Made by a program: the position numbers and the translations under genes
Shown: one piece after another, positions 37,797 through 50,000 of the stretch
Position numbering within the stretch: the stretch's first letter is position 1
How the letters are laid out: each line of letters starts with the position of its first letter
Notes under the pieces: model-generated
Seen by the model: only the letters and a program-made list of their open reading frames with translations
What the model was told of the DNA's origin: nothing
Databases searched by the model: none
Origin: Lingula anatina
Lineage: Eukaryota; Brachiopoda; Lingulata; Lingulida; Lingulidae
NCBI RefSeq assembly: GCF_001039355.2
Contig: NW_019775831.1
Coordinates: 133,471 to 197,470, forward strand
DNA: 64,000 nucleotides
Reading direction: 5' to 3'

Positions 37797-39935
37797 AGTA
37801 TTCGCTATAAAGTCTTTATTTATTTTGTACAATTTTGCTTTTTGAGTTTTTACTTTTTTCATATTTTCATATTTTGAATTTACACAGTAAAACAGCTAAG
37901 GCTTCCTTGTGTCACTGGTATTGTAGTTTGTAGGTAGTTACAATCTTAGGTTATTGTTGCATTCATGTGCACATATGTATGGCTGTAATAAAACACATTT
38001 GTCTTGGACATGTGATTCAATTGTTATTATGACATTTCAATACCATCCTCTGCCAAATTGCTGGAAGACTAGTTGTTCCCTAAAATTAAAAGTTGTTGAC
38101 CCCCCCATACACCATTTTTGCTTAAAAATAAATCTGATAAAATCCAATGTTTTGAAGAAAGAAAAGATATCTTTTGCTGCAACTATATTTATTCAATTAG
38201 AGGCCATTCCGAACAGATCTGAGGATCTATGGATCGAATATGGCAGTCCCTACCTGAAAGAAGAGCCGACTAATCTGTTCATGTACATCCTCAATTTTTT
38301 GTTATGAATGAGGCCTTAGACTCTACCTTGAAGTGGATAGAAAATGTAAAGAAGCACAATGCATTCTCGCTATCTGTAAATGAAGCAGCTGGTGAAGTAA
38401 TGTGTACAGGTTAATCTGTTCAGGCAGAAATAACTGGTTCTTTTCACCAATTTGGAGAGGGTGTGGTGCAACTGTACAGTGATTGGCTGCTATGATAGCT
38501 GTCTGACCAAAACTATTCCCAAAGAAACAACTTTTTAACAAGGTTAAATGCGCTGAAAAGCCCTGTAGTAATATGTATTGTACATCCTTCACTTTCTAAA
38601 AGGTTGACCATTGGTAAGATATCTACAATTCCTATTATATTTCAATTTATTATTCCCAATTTTTCATCGTCTTCTGCTTGTGAACTCGTAACAGTAATAC
38701 TGCAGGAGCATTCGGACATATTTCTGCCATTACTAGGACCAGCCTCCCTTGAAGGCAAGAATCAATTAAGCTGTATGTGCAAATACTTTTTTTAAAAACG
38801 TGCTCTGGGATTTAAAAAAAATCAATACAAATAAAACCAAGCAAATACAAGAAATTGGCAGAGGAGTTCATGTTTTAAAAGCATTTGCAGAAAATGATAC
38901 ACTATGCACACAAAAAACATTTTGGGCAAAGGGAAGACCCTTCATTATTTTACTGATTTATTTACTGGAGGGGCTCAACATTCTATAGCGTTCACCATTG
39001 TTCACTTACATTGGAGTATAGTCTTACTACAATACTTAAAAAAGGTCATTAAATAATTAGCAAAGATTATGATCTTATATTTGTGAATATGAGGTCTCAT
39101 AAAACATCCTGACCTCTGCTAAAGTTGATAATTGTATAATACCTCATGTGCAACATACATTCAAAGGTTATTCTATTCTTTTGATTACCACTTTGATTCC
39201 TAATTTTCATATTAATGAATCTTTCTATAATCTTTCTTTCCTCTTAGACTACTACCTTATTTACAGCTTTCACAGTACACTACGTAGGTATTAACAAGCC
39301 ATTTCTGCCACTGGTCTGTAGTCTAGTTTCAAGACCATCAGCCTAGCAGTTGTTACTCATGTCAATCTACGTGTACAATTAATTTGAATGCAAATTTATA
39401 AGTACTGAAAAATATGAAGATTAGATCCCTACCTTCGTAAAATCCTACTGACAGATCAAATTAAACTATTTTTTGCAAATTTAAGTAGATGTGCACAATA
39501 CACGTTTCAAGCTTACTGACTCAAATGCTTAAAAGTCAAACTTATCAAGGATACAAGTTTCTTTGTTGACTGTTGAATATACATGGATTATCTCAGCACC
39601 TAGAAATTTACAAATGATGTTGTAAAGGTGTACATTGTCCAGTTCAAATGTTATTATATCCGCATGTCCATGATACTCTTAACTGGGCAACAATAATGGG
39701 ACATGGCCATCAAAATTTGCGTATGGCAACAATCCTGTGAGCATGCTCTCCGCTGAGAATTTCAGTGTATTCTTGTCTTAGGCTTTACATAGTTTACATC
39801 AATTACAAAACATCTGTTGTAATTTCTTCATAGTTAGAGCATATCACTGGCATGAAGACATGTCTATGATATCACATGGACTTTGTCCAGGTTGATACCT
39901 GTAGAATACAGTAATTCTTGACTTTTTCTTTTTTT

Positions 39936-39941
39936 TTTATT
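39936..39941 (-). promoter_or_regulatory. Candidate HINT3-like poly(A) signal
   Basis: The minus strand reads AATAAA about 27 nt after the HINT3-like stop codon, which would give a very short 3' UTR. Confidence 0.45.
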
Positions 39942-39967
39942 GTCTCTACTCTGTACAGGTCAATGTG

Positions 39968-42106
39968 TCAGCTTGGCATCTTATTCAACCTATCCATCAA
40001 CCAGTCAGGCTGAAAATAAACAATAAGATAGGTCGTATCAAATATATTATACAACAATATCCTTTAAAAAATGGCCACTGGTTCATCCATAGGGTCTTTT
40101 ATTTAGTACAAAATATCATGATACCTATTGTAAAATAGATAACTAACTGAAAAAGTCATAAAAAAGGAAACTTTAGTTACCCAAATATGCTTGCAATTTT
40201 GACACAATGAGCACAAGCAATTAGATATCTGATCAAAACCATATTTCATATCCTGCTCTTGTACAGGTATATACTTACAGTTACAAACCATAGAGAATTG
40301 GGTTTAAAGATCTGTCTGGATATGAAGCCTGCTTCTGACACTGGATGTATAACATGTAGGTGCAAGTGGTAGATCAAGCAAAACGGTGGCCAGTGGAAAC
40401 CGAATCTGAAACATTTATAGATAATAGAATAAGACGATAACAAGAATAAGATTGAAGTGTTGCAATGTCCATTCACTTATTGCTATTCCTGTAAAACACA
40501 ATCAACAGTGGGATATATACAAGATAGTATACCAGTATGTAGCAGTATGAGAAAAAAAAAAGAAAAGATTGGACAACAATTATGATGAGTCTTTTTCCTA
40601 ACAAGCAAACAAACAAATAAATGAATTTATATAAATAAATAAATAAATAAATAAAAACACAATGTTTTAAAAGGGCACACAATTTTTTGATAATATTACC
40701 TTGCTTTGGTTACCTCTCCACCATGTTCCTGTAACACCTGCTCACCAATCTTCACCATTGTGGTAACTGAAGATGTGTAACATAACAGAATAAAAATTGA
40801 GTACAACATAAAACCAATTTATAAATAATGATTTTGTTAATTTTTCGAACAGTACCATTTCGTATGAGATAGGGTTAAATATAAACCTGAGAAAATAATA
40901 ATCATTGAAATTATGAGGTGGGCAAGAAAAAGACTAGACAGCAAAGTTAACAGATAAACACAAAAAAACTATTTCTATTGCTCCATTTTTTAACAAAATA
41001 AAACATTTTGTTTTATAACAAAGTCACTCAGCAAATTTAAAAGTGATAAAATAAAACAAAAATATGGTTTGGCAGTTATAGGAAAGACAACAGACAGAAG
41101 ATTTTCTATGTCTATACATATTATGGAAACTGATACCGGTACATGCCTAACTCCAAATCTTGTTTTTTTAGACTTTTGGCATCTGATATATGAGCTTTTG
41201 GTACAACGAGTAGATGGGTTGATGCTGCAGGTTTATGGTCTCTAAAAACTGCATATGCTTCATCCTGAAAATGTTAACCTTTTTATATTAATCTTTTCTG
41301 ATAAAATGCAAATATTTAAATTACTACTATGAGTTATCGCATAAAGGCCTAATAACCAGTATCTAGCACACATTTTATACTTTAGTATATTTGCAAGTAC
41401 TCCCTATATGGTGCTCTAGTGTGAATCAGATAGGCGCACTCAAAACCTAGCCTCTCCAATACCACCCATATGTATACCTCCCATCACTCCCTCTTTCTTC
41501 TCATCTACACATACTGTAGTATGTTGTACACTTAGTGGGTGTGTTGTTCACTGCTGAAAAGCGCTATGAAAAGCAAAATTGGCCAAGGTTAGCACTGTAA
41601 GTACGTGTACATTGATGTGCTCTGATAATTTGCTTTTCAGCAGTATGCAGCATGTGTGAGCTCAAAAAGAGTAACACGTGAATGTTGCTAGGGTTTTGTG
41701 TTGTGAGACAGTGAAATCTATAGTTATGCACACGGAAGTGCAAGCTCGAGTCTATTTACTCACTGTAAGACAATGTATATCACAAGGATCTACACTTAAT
41801 GTTTACTTAATGTATCACTTGTCTATAATAATAATAATAGAAGAAGAAAAAAAGGAAAGCCGCGAAAGACAGTTTCAGAGTAATACAGAATGGTGTCAAT
41901 GGCCTAGGCAGATGCCAAAGGAAATGACAAGAATACTCCAGTTTTTATTCTATTCCCACCCACGTTTGGAAGGAAAGGGTTAAATGCTATGTAAGTAGGA
42001 CGTCATAGGGTTATGTGCACGCTACCTGAAAGAGCAACTCAGCGTTCTCATCCTTCCCGTTGGCAATTTTGCAAAATACACAAGACTGTTCGCCTGCTTC
42101 TGCCAT
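39968..42106 (-). CDS. HINT3: Histidine-triad nucleotide-binding protein, HINT3-like
   Basis: Predicted HIT-superfamily adenosine phosphoramidase or adenylyl hydrolase. Coding exons in transcription order: 42026-42106, 41147-41264, 40700-40766, 40279-40405, 39968-40009. They total 435 nt, giving 144 aa, shorter than the human HINT3 length of about 182 mainly at the N-terminus. Visible: the N-terminal CVFCKI start of the HIT fold (Cys9, Cys12), HLLVVPKAHI in the nucleotide-binding strand region, and the catalytic triad motif HLHLHV at 102-107 with His104 as the expected nucleophile. The segment FGFHWPPFC before the triad is characteristic of HINT3 rather than HINT1 or HINT2. The intron after exon 2 appears to begin with GC (TTAG|GCATGT), the only choice that keeps frame and the ELV...MV alignment. 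The gene is divergent from peroxidasin and convergent with stathmin. Confidence 0.92.
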
Positions 42107-42811
42107 GACTTACTGCACCTCTTGTACTTCAATAAATGAAGAGCAACCATAATTGCATTAGTTGTGAAATGCAAGCAAATCTACACCACGTCACAATCAA
42201 TGACGCTCGGCAAATGAACTTAGCACGCGGCGGCTGGCGCATTATAAGAAAACCGGTTATATCACCTTGTGCTATATTCTGATTGTCTTCAAAATAATTG
42301 GGCGTATAGTCAAGAAACATACCACAACATCCTTTTAATGATTATGTGAAAGTGAGCTTGCATTCCAATCTAAAAGAGAAAACGAGATTCAAACTAGGCC
42401 TAGGGCCTATGTATGATCACTATAAATAGAGAGCGTGGGGTGTTTGTTGTCCTTAAAGTTAAACTTTTCTATTTTCCCAGTTGTTAGTCCCTGCTTACAT
42501 CCCCATGGCAGGAATAACAGGCCTCAATAATGAAGAAATGATCACTACTGCTCAAAACCTTTTTATAAGAAGTGAAAAACAGAAATCAGTGAATCCTGTA
42601 GGCTAGGTCTGTCTGTTCAAGGACCTAGGTCCATCGTCTGTGTTAAGTCAAGAAGTTATAAGAGAACCTTTTCTTATAACTTCTTGGTTAAGTCGAGGAA
42701 AGAGTGGTCTTGATAACCATGTATTAATAATAGGTTATTTGTCACCGTGCACCTCAACAGGGTCATACTCGGTTATTATTATAAAATTTATTGCGACTAT
42801 GTAAAATTTTC

Positions 42812-42813
<2 letters not shown>

Positions 42814-42845
<32 letters not shown>
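42814..42845. repeat. Poly(A) run of 32
   Basis: Thirty-two uninterrupted A bases. This may be the tail of a retroposed sequence or simple slippage. Confidence 0.85.
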
Positions 42846-42847
<2 letters not shown>

Positions 42848-42890
42848 GTTAAGGAAATGAAGACATGACATAGGCCACAAACACAAATTG

Positions 42891-43169
42891 ATTGGCGGGG
42901 CGGATCCAGAATTTTTGAAAGGGGGGGGGGGGTCCGGTTTTTTAGGGATTGACAGGCTTCGGATTGCGAGGCCGACCCTCACCCCCTTGGTGTCAGGTTC
43001 GGGGCACGCTTGAGGGCCCAGAAACAAATTGGGTGCTTTGGAGGGCAAATGGCGCCATTTGGTACGGTTTAGAACTATGATTAATATTTTGGTGCGTTTT
43101 TTTTTAAATAAGAAATCGAAGGGTCGGGGTGTCAGGACCACCCTGACTTCCCCCCTAAATACGCCACTG
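42891..43169. mobile_element. Dispersed repeat fragment with CAGTGGCG-type ends
   Basis: The left end reads GGCGGGGCGGATCCAG and the right end, on the minus strand, CAGTGGCGTATTTAGG. These resemble the CAGTGGCG termini of hAT-type short elements common in marine invertebrate genomes. A run of 12 G lies at 42921-42932. No exact flanking duplication was found. A minus-strand frame of 114 codons crossing it is repeat-derived, not a gene. Confidence 0.4.
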
Positions 43170-44065
43170 AGACCGATTCAATAATCAACTTAGGCTACTG
43201 TTAGCGTTTCATTCATTTCATGAACATTCTCGTCGACGTATTAACAAAAATCCACGTTGTTGATTTTAAAAATATCATTCTACTGACTATCATTCTACTG
43301 AAAAGAAACTAATTTGTAGGCCTACTACTTCATTAGATTCCATAGTGCCCCCACTTTTCACCGATGTGAAAAAAATTTCCTAATGCAAATTTTCGTTCAA
43401 AACCTACTTTTTATAATATAAAACAATATATTGAGTATTGTTCTATAGCATATCCTCCCAACTCACTCTCACTCTCTGTCTCCAGCAACATATAGGCCTA
43501 CCTTAACGCAGTGCTGACGCGTTTCGCGGTGATCTATTTTTACATATTCGGTTTAGGCCCTATAAGTGTTTTAATATGGACCACTGTTAGGTAAAACTAA
43601 CATAAAATCAGCTTCTCATTAACGAATGAAAGGATTACCTAACCAAAAAATAATGTTAGCCTTTTCATTTTATAAAATCACTTCCCATTAAAAATAGTCA
43701 AAAGCGATTTTTTATAGCCCCAGCATTCCCCATCTCCAACCGGCGTCTTGAGTGCACCGCTCTTTATTCTCCAAAGTAGTTCAAACACACTTCATTAATC
43801 ATTACTCTGTTTGGATGGCCTTATAATTCAATTCAATCTCAGTGTATATTAAAGTTGAATCACCGGTTGGAGTGCGACACACTGCCTAACACCGCTTGAA
43901 GATAAAGGAGTCGGTAGTCGGCCTACTCGCTCCGCGAGGGCACAACTTTCAGCGCGTGCGCATTTCCTGTGTCTGTTTAGTGTTTTGTTCAGTACACACA
44001 CAGCAATCGGCTGTGTAAACTGCTAAGTTAGGGGGCAGGAGCAAGAGGCCACGAAGCCGGGCAAG

Positions 44066-47000
44066 ATGGCTTGGAAGTTACTGCTATATCTTGCCCTGCT
44101 CTTCCACAGTAGTATAGCACAACCGTGTCCTAGCCGATGCCTGTGCTTCAGGACGACAGTGCGGTGTATGTTTTTACACCTAGAAAAGATCCCCCAAGTC
44201 CCCCCGGAGACAACGATACTGTAAGTATGCCAGGCCACTTGTTAAAGCACGGGTCGGCAAGTTAAAACCACTCTTCTTGATAAAAGTTTCCGTGCTTACT
44301 GTATAACGTGCTTCTATTGAAATGTATATTGCCAGTACACAATGAAAATCATTCAGTGTGAAAAGAAAATTGAATTTCTAAAGTGATTTGACTTTCAAGA
44401 CAGTTTTAATAGGTTCCCCATCAGTGAGGTAGGAAGTCGTGTGGGAGACTGCAGCAAAGCAGTGTAATCCCTGAAAGGCTTGCTGTCTGATGCCATACGT
44501 TTACCCAGACTTTATATCAACTATTGCGATCAATGGGTGTCTGTTTTTTAACATCTTTTTTCATAATGCACGCTTTTGTTATCAGTGTTATAGTTGACTT
44601 CTGCCTCGAGGAAAGTCAGCTCAGTGAGCAGACAGGCAGTAACGCAGGCCCCTTATAACAAGTAGTCAAATTACCTCATTTTAACAACATAAATTGAACT
44701 GTACATTCAGGTATTCTGATCACCTTCTCCAATATAATTTGTGTGGTTAGCGTCAGGGGGCTGGTCTTAAAATCACTGATGTGTAAACGTTTATTCATCT
44801 CAAATTTAATGCGTTATCTCAACAGGGGTCTTAAAGTCAACCCCAGACAGACAGAGGGAACACATTTGAATGACATTTTTTTCACTCTAGGGCGGCGAAG
44901 TAGCCTTAAAATTTATTTTTCTCTTGCTATCTGAAGCCCATCTTATTATAAATTATTGGATGTCATCAGATAACCAGTGGCTCTTAAAACTCAGAGAAAG
45001 GGAGAACCCCTTGCACTTTGAAGATATAGTTACTTTTGGGGAGGGAATTTGAGCTTGTGGTTCAATGCTAAGTAAAATTGTTTTTATTTGAGTTTTTGTG
45101 AATAAGCATGAGCTGTGGCATTTCCAGTCCATCAGTTTATAATTAAAATAGCACAAAAGAAGGAAAATAACTTGTATACTTTTTATAGCGAATTTATTCG
45201 AGAATAATGAAAATGATAATATTAAAATGTTGATGAATGAAGTATTTTATAATAGAACTCTAAAAATGCATTGAAAGGAGTCTAATGTATGTCCTCATCT
45301 GTGAGTGTTTTAGAAGGAGTCAATGGGGGCTGCCTATGGTATGTCCTCGTCTGTGTTATCAGTGATGACAGAAAGTTGATTTTCAGTGTTATTTTTCATC
45401 TCAGTGTAGGTCTTTTGTGGTTATCACTAATGAAGATATTAACACGTGTGCTCAAAAAAGAAAAAAATCATCCGGAGTTGTTCCAAAGCAGGGTCATGTT
45501 TTTTAATCTTGAATCATCAAGGAGATATGCAGCATGCAAGGAAATGCATTCTATTTTAGTCATCAATTAACTGTCAAACTCTAGATAGAACTAACTCTCC
45601 CGCTACCAAATGCAGATACCAGAACTGGCAATTGGGAAACCTTAATTACCTTGTTTTTTTGGCATACCCAAGGTTTTGGGTTCTAGTATAGCCTGGAGTA
45701 ATTTCTATGTTGATGGTGTGATGTTTTAAGTGGGACTTTGTTTGTTGCTGCATGCCAAAGCAATGTTGGTAAGCAGGCCATGTAACCAGACAGAGCTGCA
45801 CTCCTTATCATCAGATGAATTATTGGTTGAACACCTGGCAAAGTTGTGAAGGAGGGGACCAGCTGACATGATGTGAATTTCAGACTTGCACCCTTGAACT
45901 TTTAATTAGCTGTTCAGCATAAGTGGTGTGCTTTACTTGCTTAGAACTAATTTTTTCTTGGTGATCCCCTGTGATTTTCCCATGTAGCACAGGTCGGTGA
46001 CTGGAACTATCCTTAGAAACAAGTGTTTTATCACATTGATTAGCTACCTGCCCAAGAAGATTAAGGTGCTTTTCTTGCTGCCTCCATTCACTTGTGTTAT
46101 TTTCTATATATATCTGTATCATAATATGCAATACTGGTTTTTCATTTTAAAAATAAGCAATAAATACATTAATTAGATGTTCAGCATGAATAATGTATTA
46201 TACGGGGTTCCTTCTCAAGCACATAAGGACATCTGATCTTTATATATTTGACTACTTGTTATAAACTTGACCTGGCCTAGACTTAGGCTTTTTTCAAAAT
46301 TGTTGTTATTTTTATCTGTTAATTGCACTTTCATCTAAGTCGGGTCTCTTGAGGTAAAGAAACTGAAAGGCATAAAAAAGACCTGTGTACCTCAGTAGGA
46401 AGCTGTTGCCTTGCCAAAGTCATGCTGTTCATTCATCTCCGGAGAATAAACTTTACTTAATTGAATAAGAAAGCTATCTTTCCTGATGCCATTGGGTAAT
46501 TCACTTCCTAACATTTCTTTATTCAACTTTATTACTATAATTGAAGGATAATTATGTCTGAATACCTGATATGTTCATTGCTTTTATTGTTATCATTGTG
46601 AAATCTATATGTTACGTGGATGAAATCCTAATAGTTTTCTTGCGGATAAGGTCTGAAAGACTTAGACTTGTTGTTTCGCCAAGACAATATACTTTGTTTC
46701 AAGTCTATTCCAAGTGGAAGGTAAATAAATGTTACAGTTCTGTTTCATTATGGTTCAAGAGCCTATGAAATTGATTGAATGCACTGTTGGTCTCTTTCAG
46801 AATGTGGTAATTTAACCCTATTAAAGACTGACCATAGCCAATATTTCAAGTCAACTGCACAGCATAAATGAGTCCTAAGAGCACTCGGTGGCTCACCCAT
46901 CAAGTCTCCTTATTGTGGCAATACACAGGACAATTGAGCAGTGTTGCTTTTAAGCCTTAAGTCCTTGTAATCAACTGGACATAGTTGTCTTTTAGTTCTG

Positions 47001-50000
47001 GTCTCTAATTTTAAAAGCATTTGCTTTAAGAGTCATTTTGCACTTTGTGTGGTCTTAAGAGATGCCCTGTCTCGATTTTCTATGAAGCTGCAAGTCTAGT
47101 TTTTCAGGCTTTGTTGGTGTGATATCCATTGCTGTCTCTGACCTGCAGATGTACTGACCGATGAAGGAAAGCGGGTGGGGTTTCAGAAGGGCTAATTGTA
47201 CCCCCAATTGTTGATAAAACCTGTAAAAATATTGAATTTTCATTATACTTCTCTCTTTTCAGTATGCATTCAAGCTTATACTCAATTGAATAAACAGGAC
47301 AGGGAATAACAATGACACACAAATGCAAAGCGATCAACAAAGAGTTGTTGTTGGGGGAACTTAAGGGTCTGGAAAAATGATCCTAAAAGTCTGGCATCTC
47401 TGTTACAGAAGAACACACTTGTCTGCCATCAAGAAAACTGTTTCATGTAGACCCTTTCCCTCTTGAATTAAGTAAAAGTTTCCTGTCTGTAAGCTGTTTG
47501 CTTTTCTTTTGCATTGGTTGTACTCCTGGCTTGTTGGGAAATGTTCCTTTGCTTACATAATTCTGTTTAGGCCATAAGCAACATCATTCTCTAACTCCAT
47601 TCACTTCTGCTAGTTAGGACTGCCTTGTGCCGGAGGGGTTTCTTTGGTCCAAAGTGGAAAATGTGCCTTATTTCCAGGCTTGCCATATAATGTATATACA
47701 TTACAGGCTAAAGATGTTTTAGATGTTGTTTTTAAAAGGGTATGTTAAAGGTTTAAATGGGTATGAACTAGTATTTTGGTTCAGTAAAAGTTCTTGCTTT
47801 GCAAAATGTTCCAGCCAGTGGGAAATATTTAGAATCTGGCTGTGGCAGTGCTGGATAATTTAAAACCATAGAATGTTGACAGCTTCTGTCTGTTGAAACA
47901 GGAAAGGAACCAGAAGCATACAACCGTATTTCTCAGAAAATGAATAAAAAGTTTATTTTGTTTGTTTGAATTTGGTGCTTGTGGCAAGTCATACAGTGCT
48001 AGCCCTTCAGGTTTCAGTGCACTTATATAATAAATGGATGATATCAACTCAGCTATGCACTCTAATTTGTTTGAATGTGAAAACAAATGAATTTATTCAC
48101 TGAGGCATATGACAGTTAAGTCAAATGAAAATATTTGGGCCTGGCATGCCAAAATGATTGGTTTCTAGTTGTCAGTGACAGCTGAAATGTGTATTTGTTT
48201 CAGCCTTTTTTATGTTACAGATACCAAAATTTCTATGTGGTAAAGAAATAATTAAAATTGTTCAGGAGATAAATGACTTTAGCTTGCTAGATTAAACTGG
48301 TGTTGACACTTTGTTATTTGTTACTAATTACAGTTTTCCTCCATCCTCTGACATAGTCTGCCTACTCCCTGGAGCTCTTTCCGTCTCATATTTCTGAATT
48401 AATTTCCACTTCTTTCACACTTAAATGGAAAAGTTGAATGTTTAATTTTGAATGACAGGACTTGTTAGGATGATCAGGAAGTTACTGTAATTGTTATATT
48501 TCCCAAAACCACTTATAATTTCCTGCAGCAAGACTGAAGTAGGTAAAGGTTCTGTATGAAAATATTTTGTGATAAAATGCCTGACTCGCATATACATATT
48601 AAACTTGAAATGTAAAATGTCATTTACTTAATGAATTGAGGTTGATTTAGTCCAGAATTAACTCTGCACTGAGATTATTAAAAATATAATCTGTTTACTT
48701 TAAGGTGAGGTAGCATAAGATATCTCTTGGTGCATAAGGTTTCTCAGTTTCTAATGTATGTTTTTGTTACAGAAACATCTTGCCATAAACATGGCCTGTT
48801 CAATGTATTGATTTATATCTGGTATAAGTCAAGTTAATTAGACATCTTTAGTATTAATGTTAAAGTTCATCTGGGAGGAGTGATGACAAGGGCTCATGAA
48901 TCTTGGGTAGAAATCAGGACAAAGGTGTGTTATCTTTTATTTCTCTCTGCAGTGGAATTACAAACAGGAAACATTCTCTTTTCTCCAAATTTGTATTTTC
49001 CTGAGTGCATCACAAATCTCTTTTCTTTCCAATTTACACTTGGGTATTCATCCATGAGTGCGTAAGGGGTGCTGTGAATTTGTTCTTACTTTATTATATA
49101 AACTCAAATTGACAAATGCTTTAAGTTGAAAAAATTGTTTAGAAAAGATTTGAAAATATTATTTGGTCAAGACTTGTAATGGAATCCAGAGAAAACTGTA
49201 AAAAGATAGGGGCGAAGTTTGTAAAAAGTCTCAATGTTTCAAGGCTAATTTTAGAGTTGAAATGGATCTAGATGTATGTGAACTGTCTGCTCTAGAAGTT
49301 TGTTATGGGAAAGCACATCCCAGGGTTTGATTTCAAAATGAAAGATCCCAAAAATTGATTGTCTGCAGATAAGCAAGCTGTGAAAATTCTTTTCTACAAA
49401 CATTTTCTACTCAGAGAAAAATCATAGTGTAAGATGAAGCCAAAACAGGAATTTGGGGGGATAAAATTAAACAGTTATTTTATGTGACATTTGCATTTCC
49501 CAGAACATTTAAACAATGGTTATAATACACTCAATTCTGATGCTTTACATTGGCAAAGATGAGTATATTTCAGATAAATAAAGACATGAATCTCAAGACT
49601 CACTAATAATTATTGCAAATGGTTTGCTGGGGAAGGATGTTGAACTCTTTGAAGTTTGGTCCCTACCAAAACCATAAACATAGCCGACAATATGAAGCAA
49701 AAGCTTGGTTAATTAAATAAGACATGCCGATTAAGCATGTATGTTTTGTCAAGTACATGCTAATTACATAGATCAAAACAGTGGTTAAGGTGGGCGTGTG
49801 TGATTGGCAGGTTCTGGAAAATACAGACTTTGATATTTCAGGAAAAAAATAACCTTTCAGCACTTGTATCTGTGTTTCATTAAAGGGAAAGGTTCATTTG
49901 TCACAACCAAAACCCGCCCCAAGAGAGTAAATGTAATTTTAATGGATTGACATGCTGGGTTCGAGCAAAAAATATTATTACCACAATACATTTACAGAGT

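Larger units (their letters stand above)
36820..39967. other. Stathmin 3' UTR and stathmin-HINT3 tail-to-tail interval
   Basis: The first kilobase or so is probably stathmin 3' UTR, AT-rich with AATAAA signals at 37791-37796 and 37987-37992. The rest (about 38,000-39,967) shows no convincing exon. The 117-codon frame at 37954-38307 has no recognisable similarity and no splice context. Confidence 0.55.
42107..44065. other. Intergenic interval between HINT3-like and peroxidasin starts
   Basis: This holds both presumed promoters. A poly(A) run lies at 42814-42845 and a GC-rich repeat fragment at 42891-43169. The last 150 bases before the peroxidasin ATG are CpG-richer, with an NRF1-like GCGCGTGCGCA at about 43952-43962 followed by an ETS-like TTCC. 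No exon was recognised. Confidence 0.5.

Noticed and set aside
37954-38307. 117-codon frame downstream of stathmin
   Set aside because: No recognisable similarity or splice signals; lies beyond a poly(A) signal and overlaps AT-rich intergenic DNA.
42797-43141. 114-codon minus-strand frame with Pro-rich and poly-Phe stretches
   Set aside because: It reads through a poly(A) run and a dispersed repeat, so it is repeat-derived.
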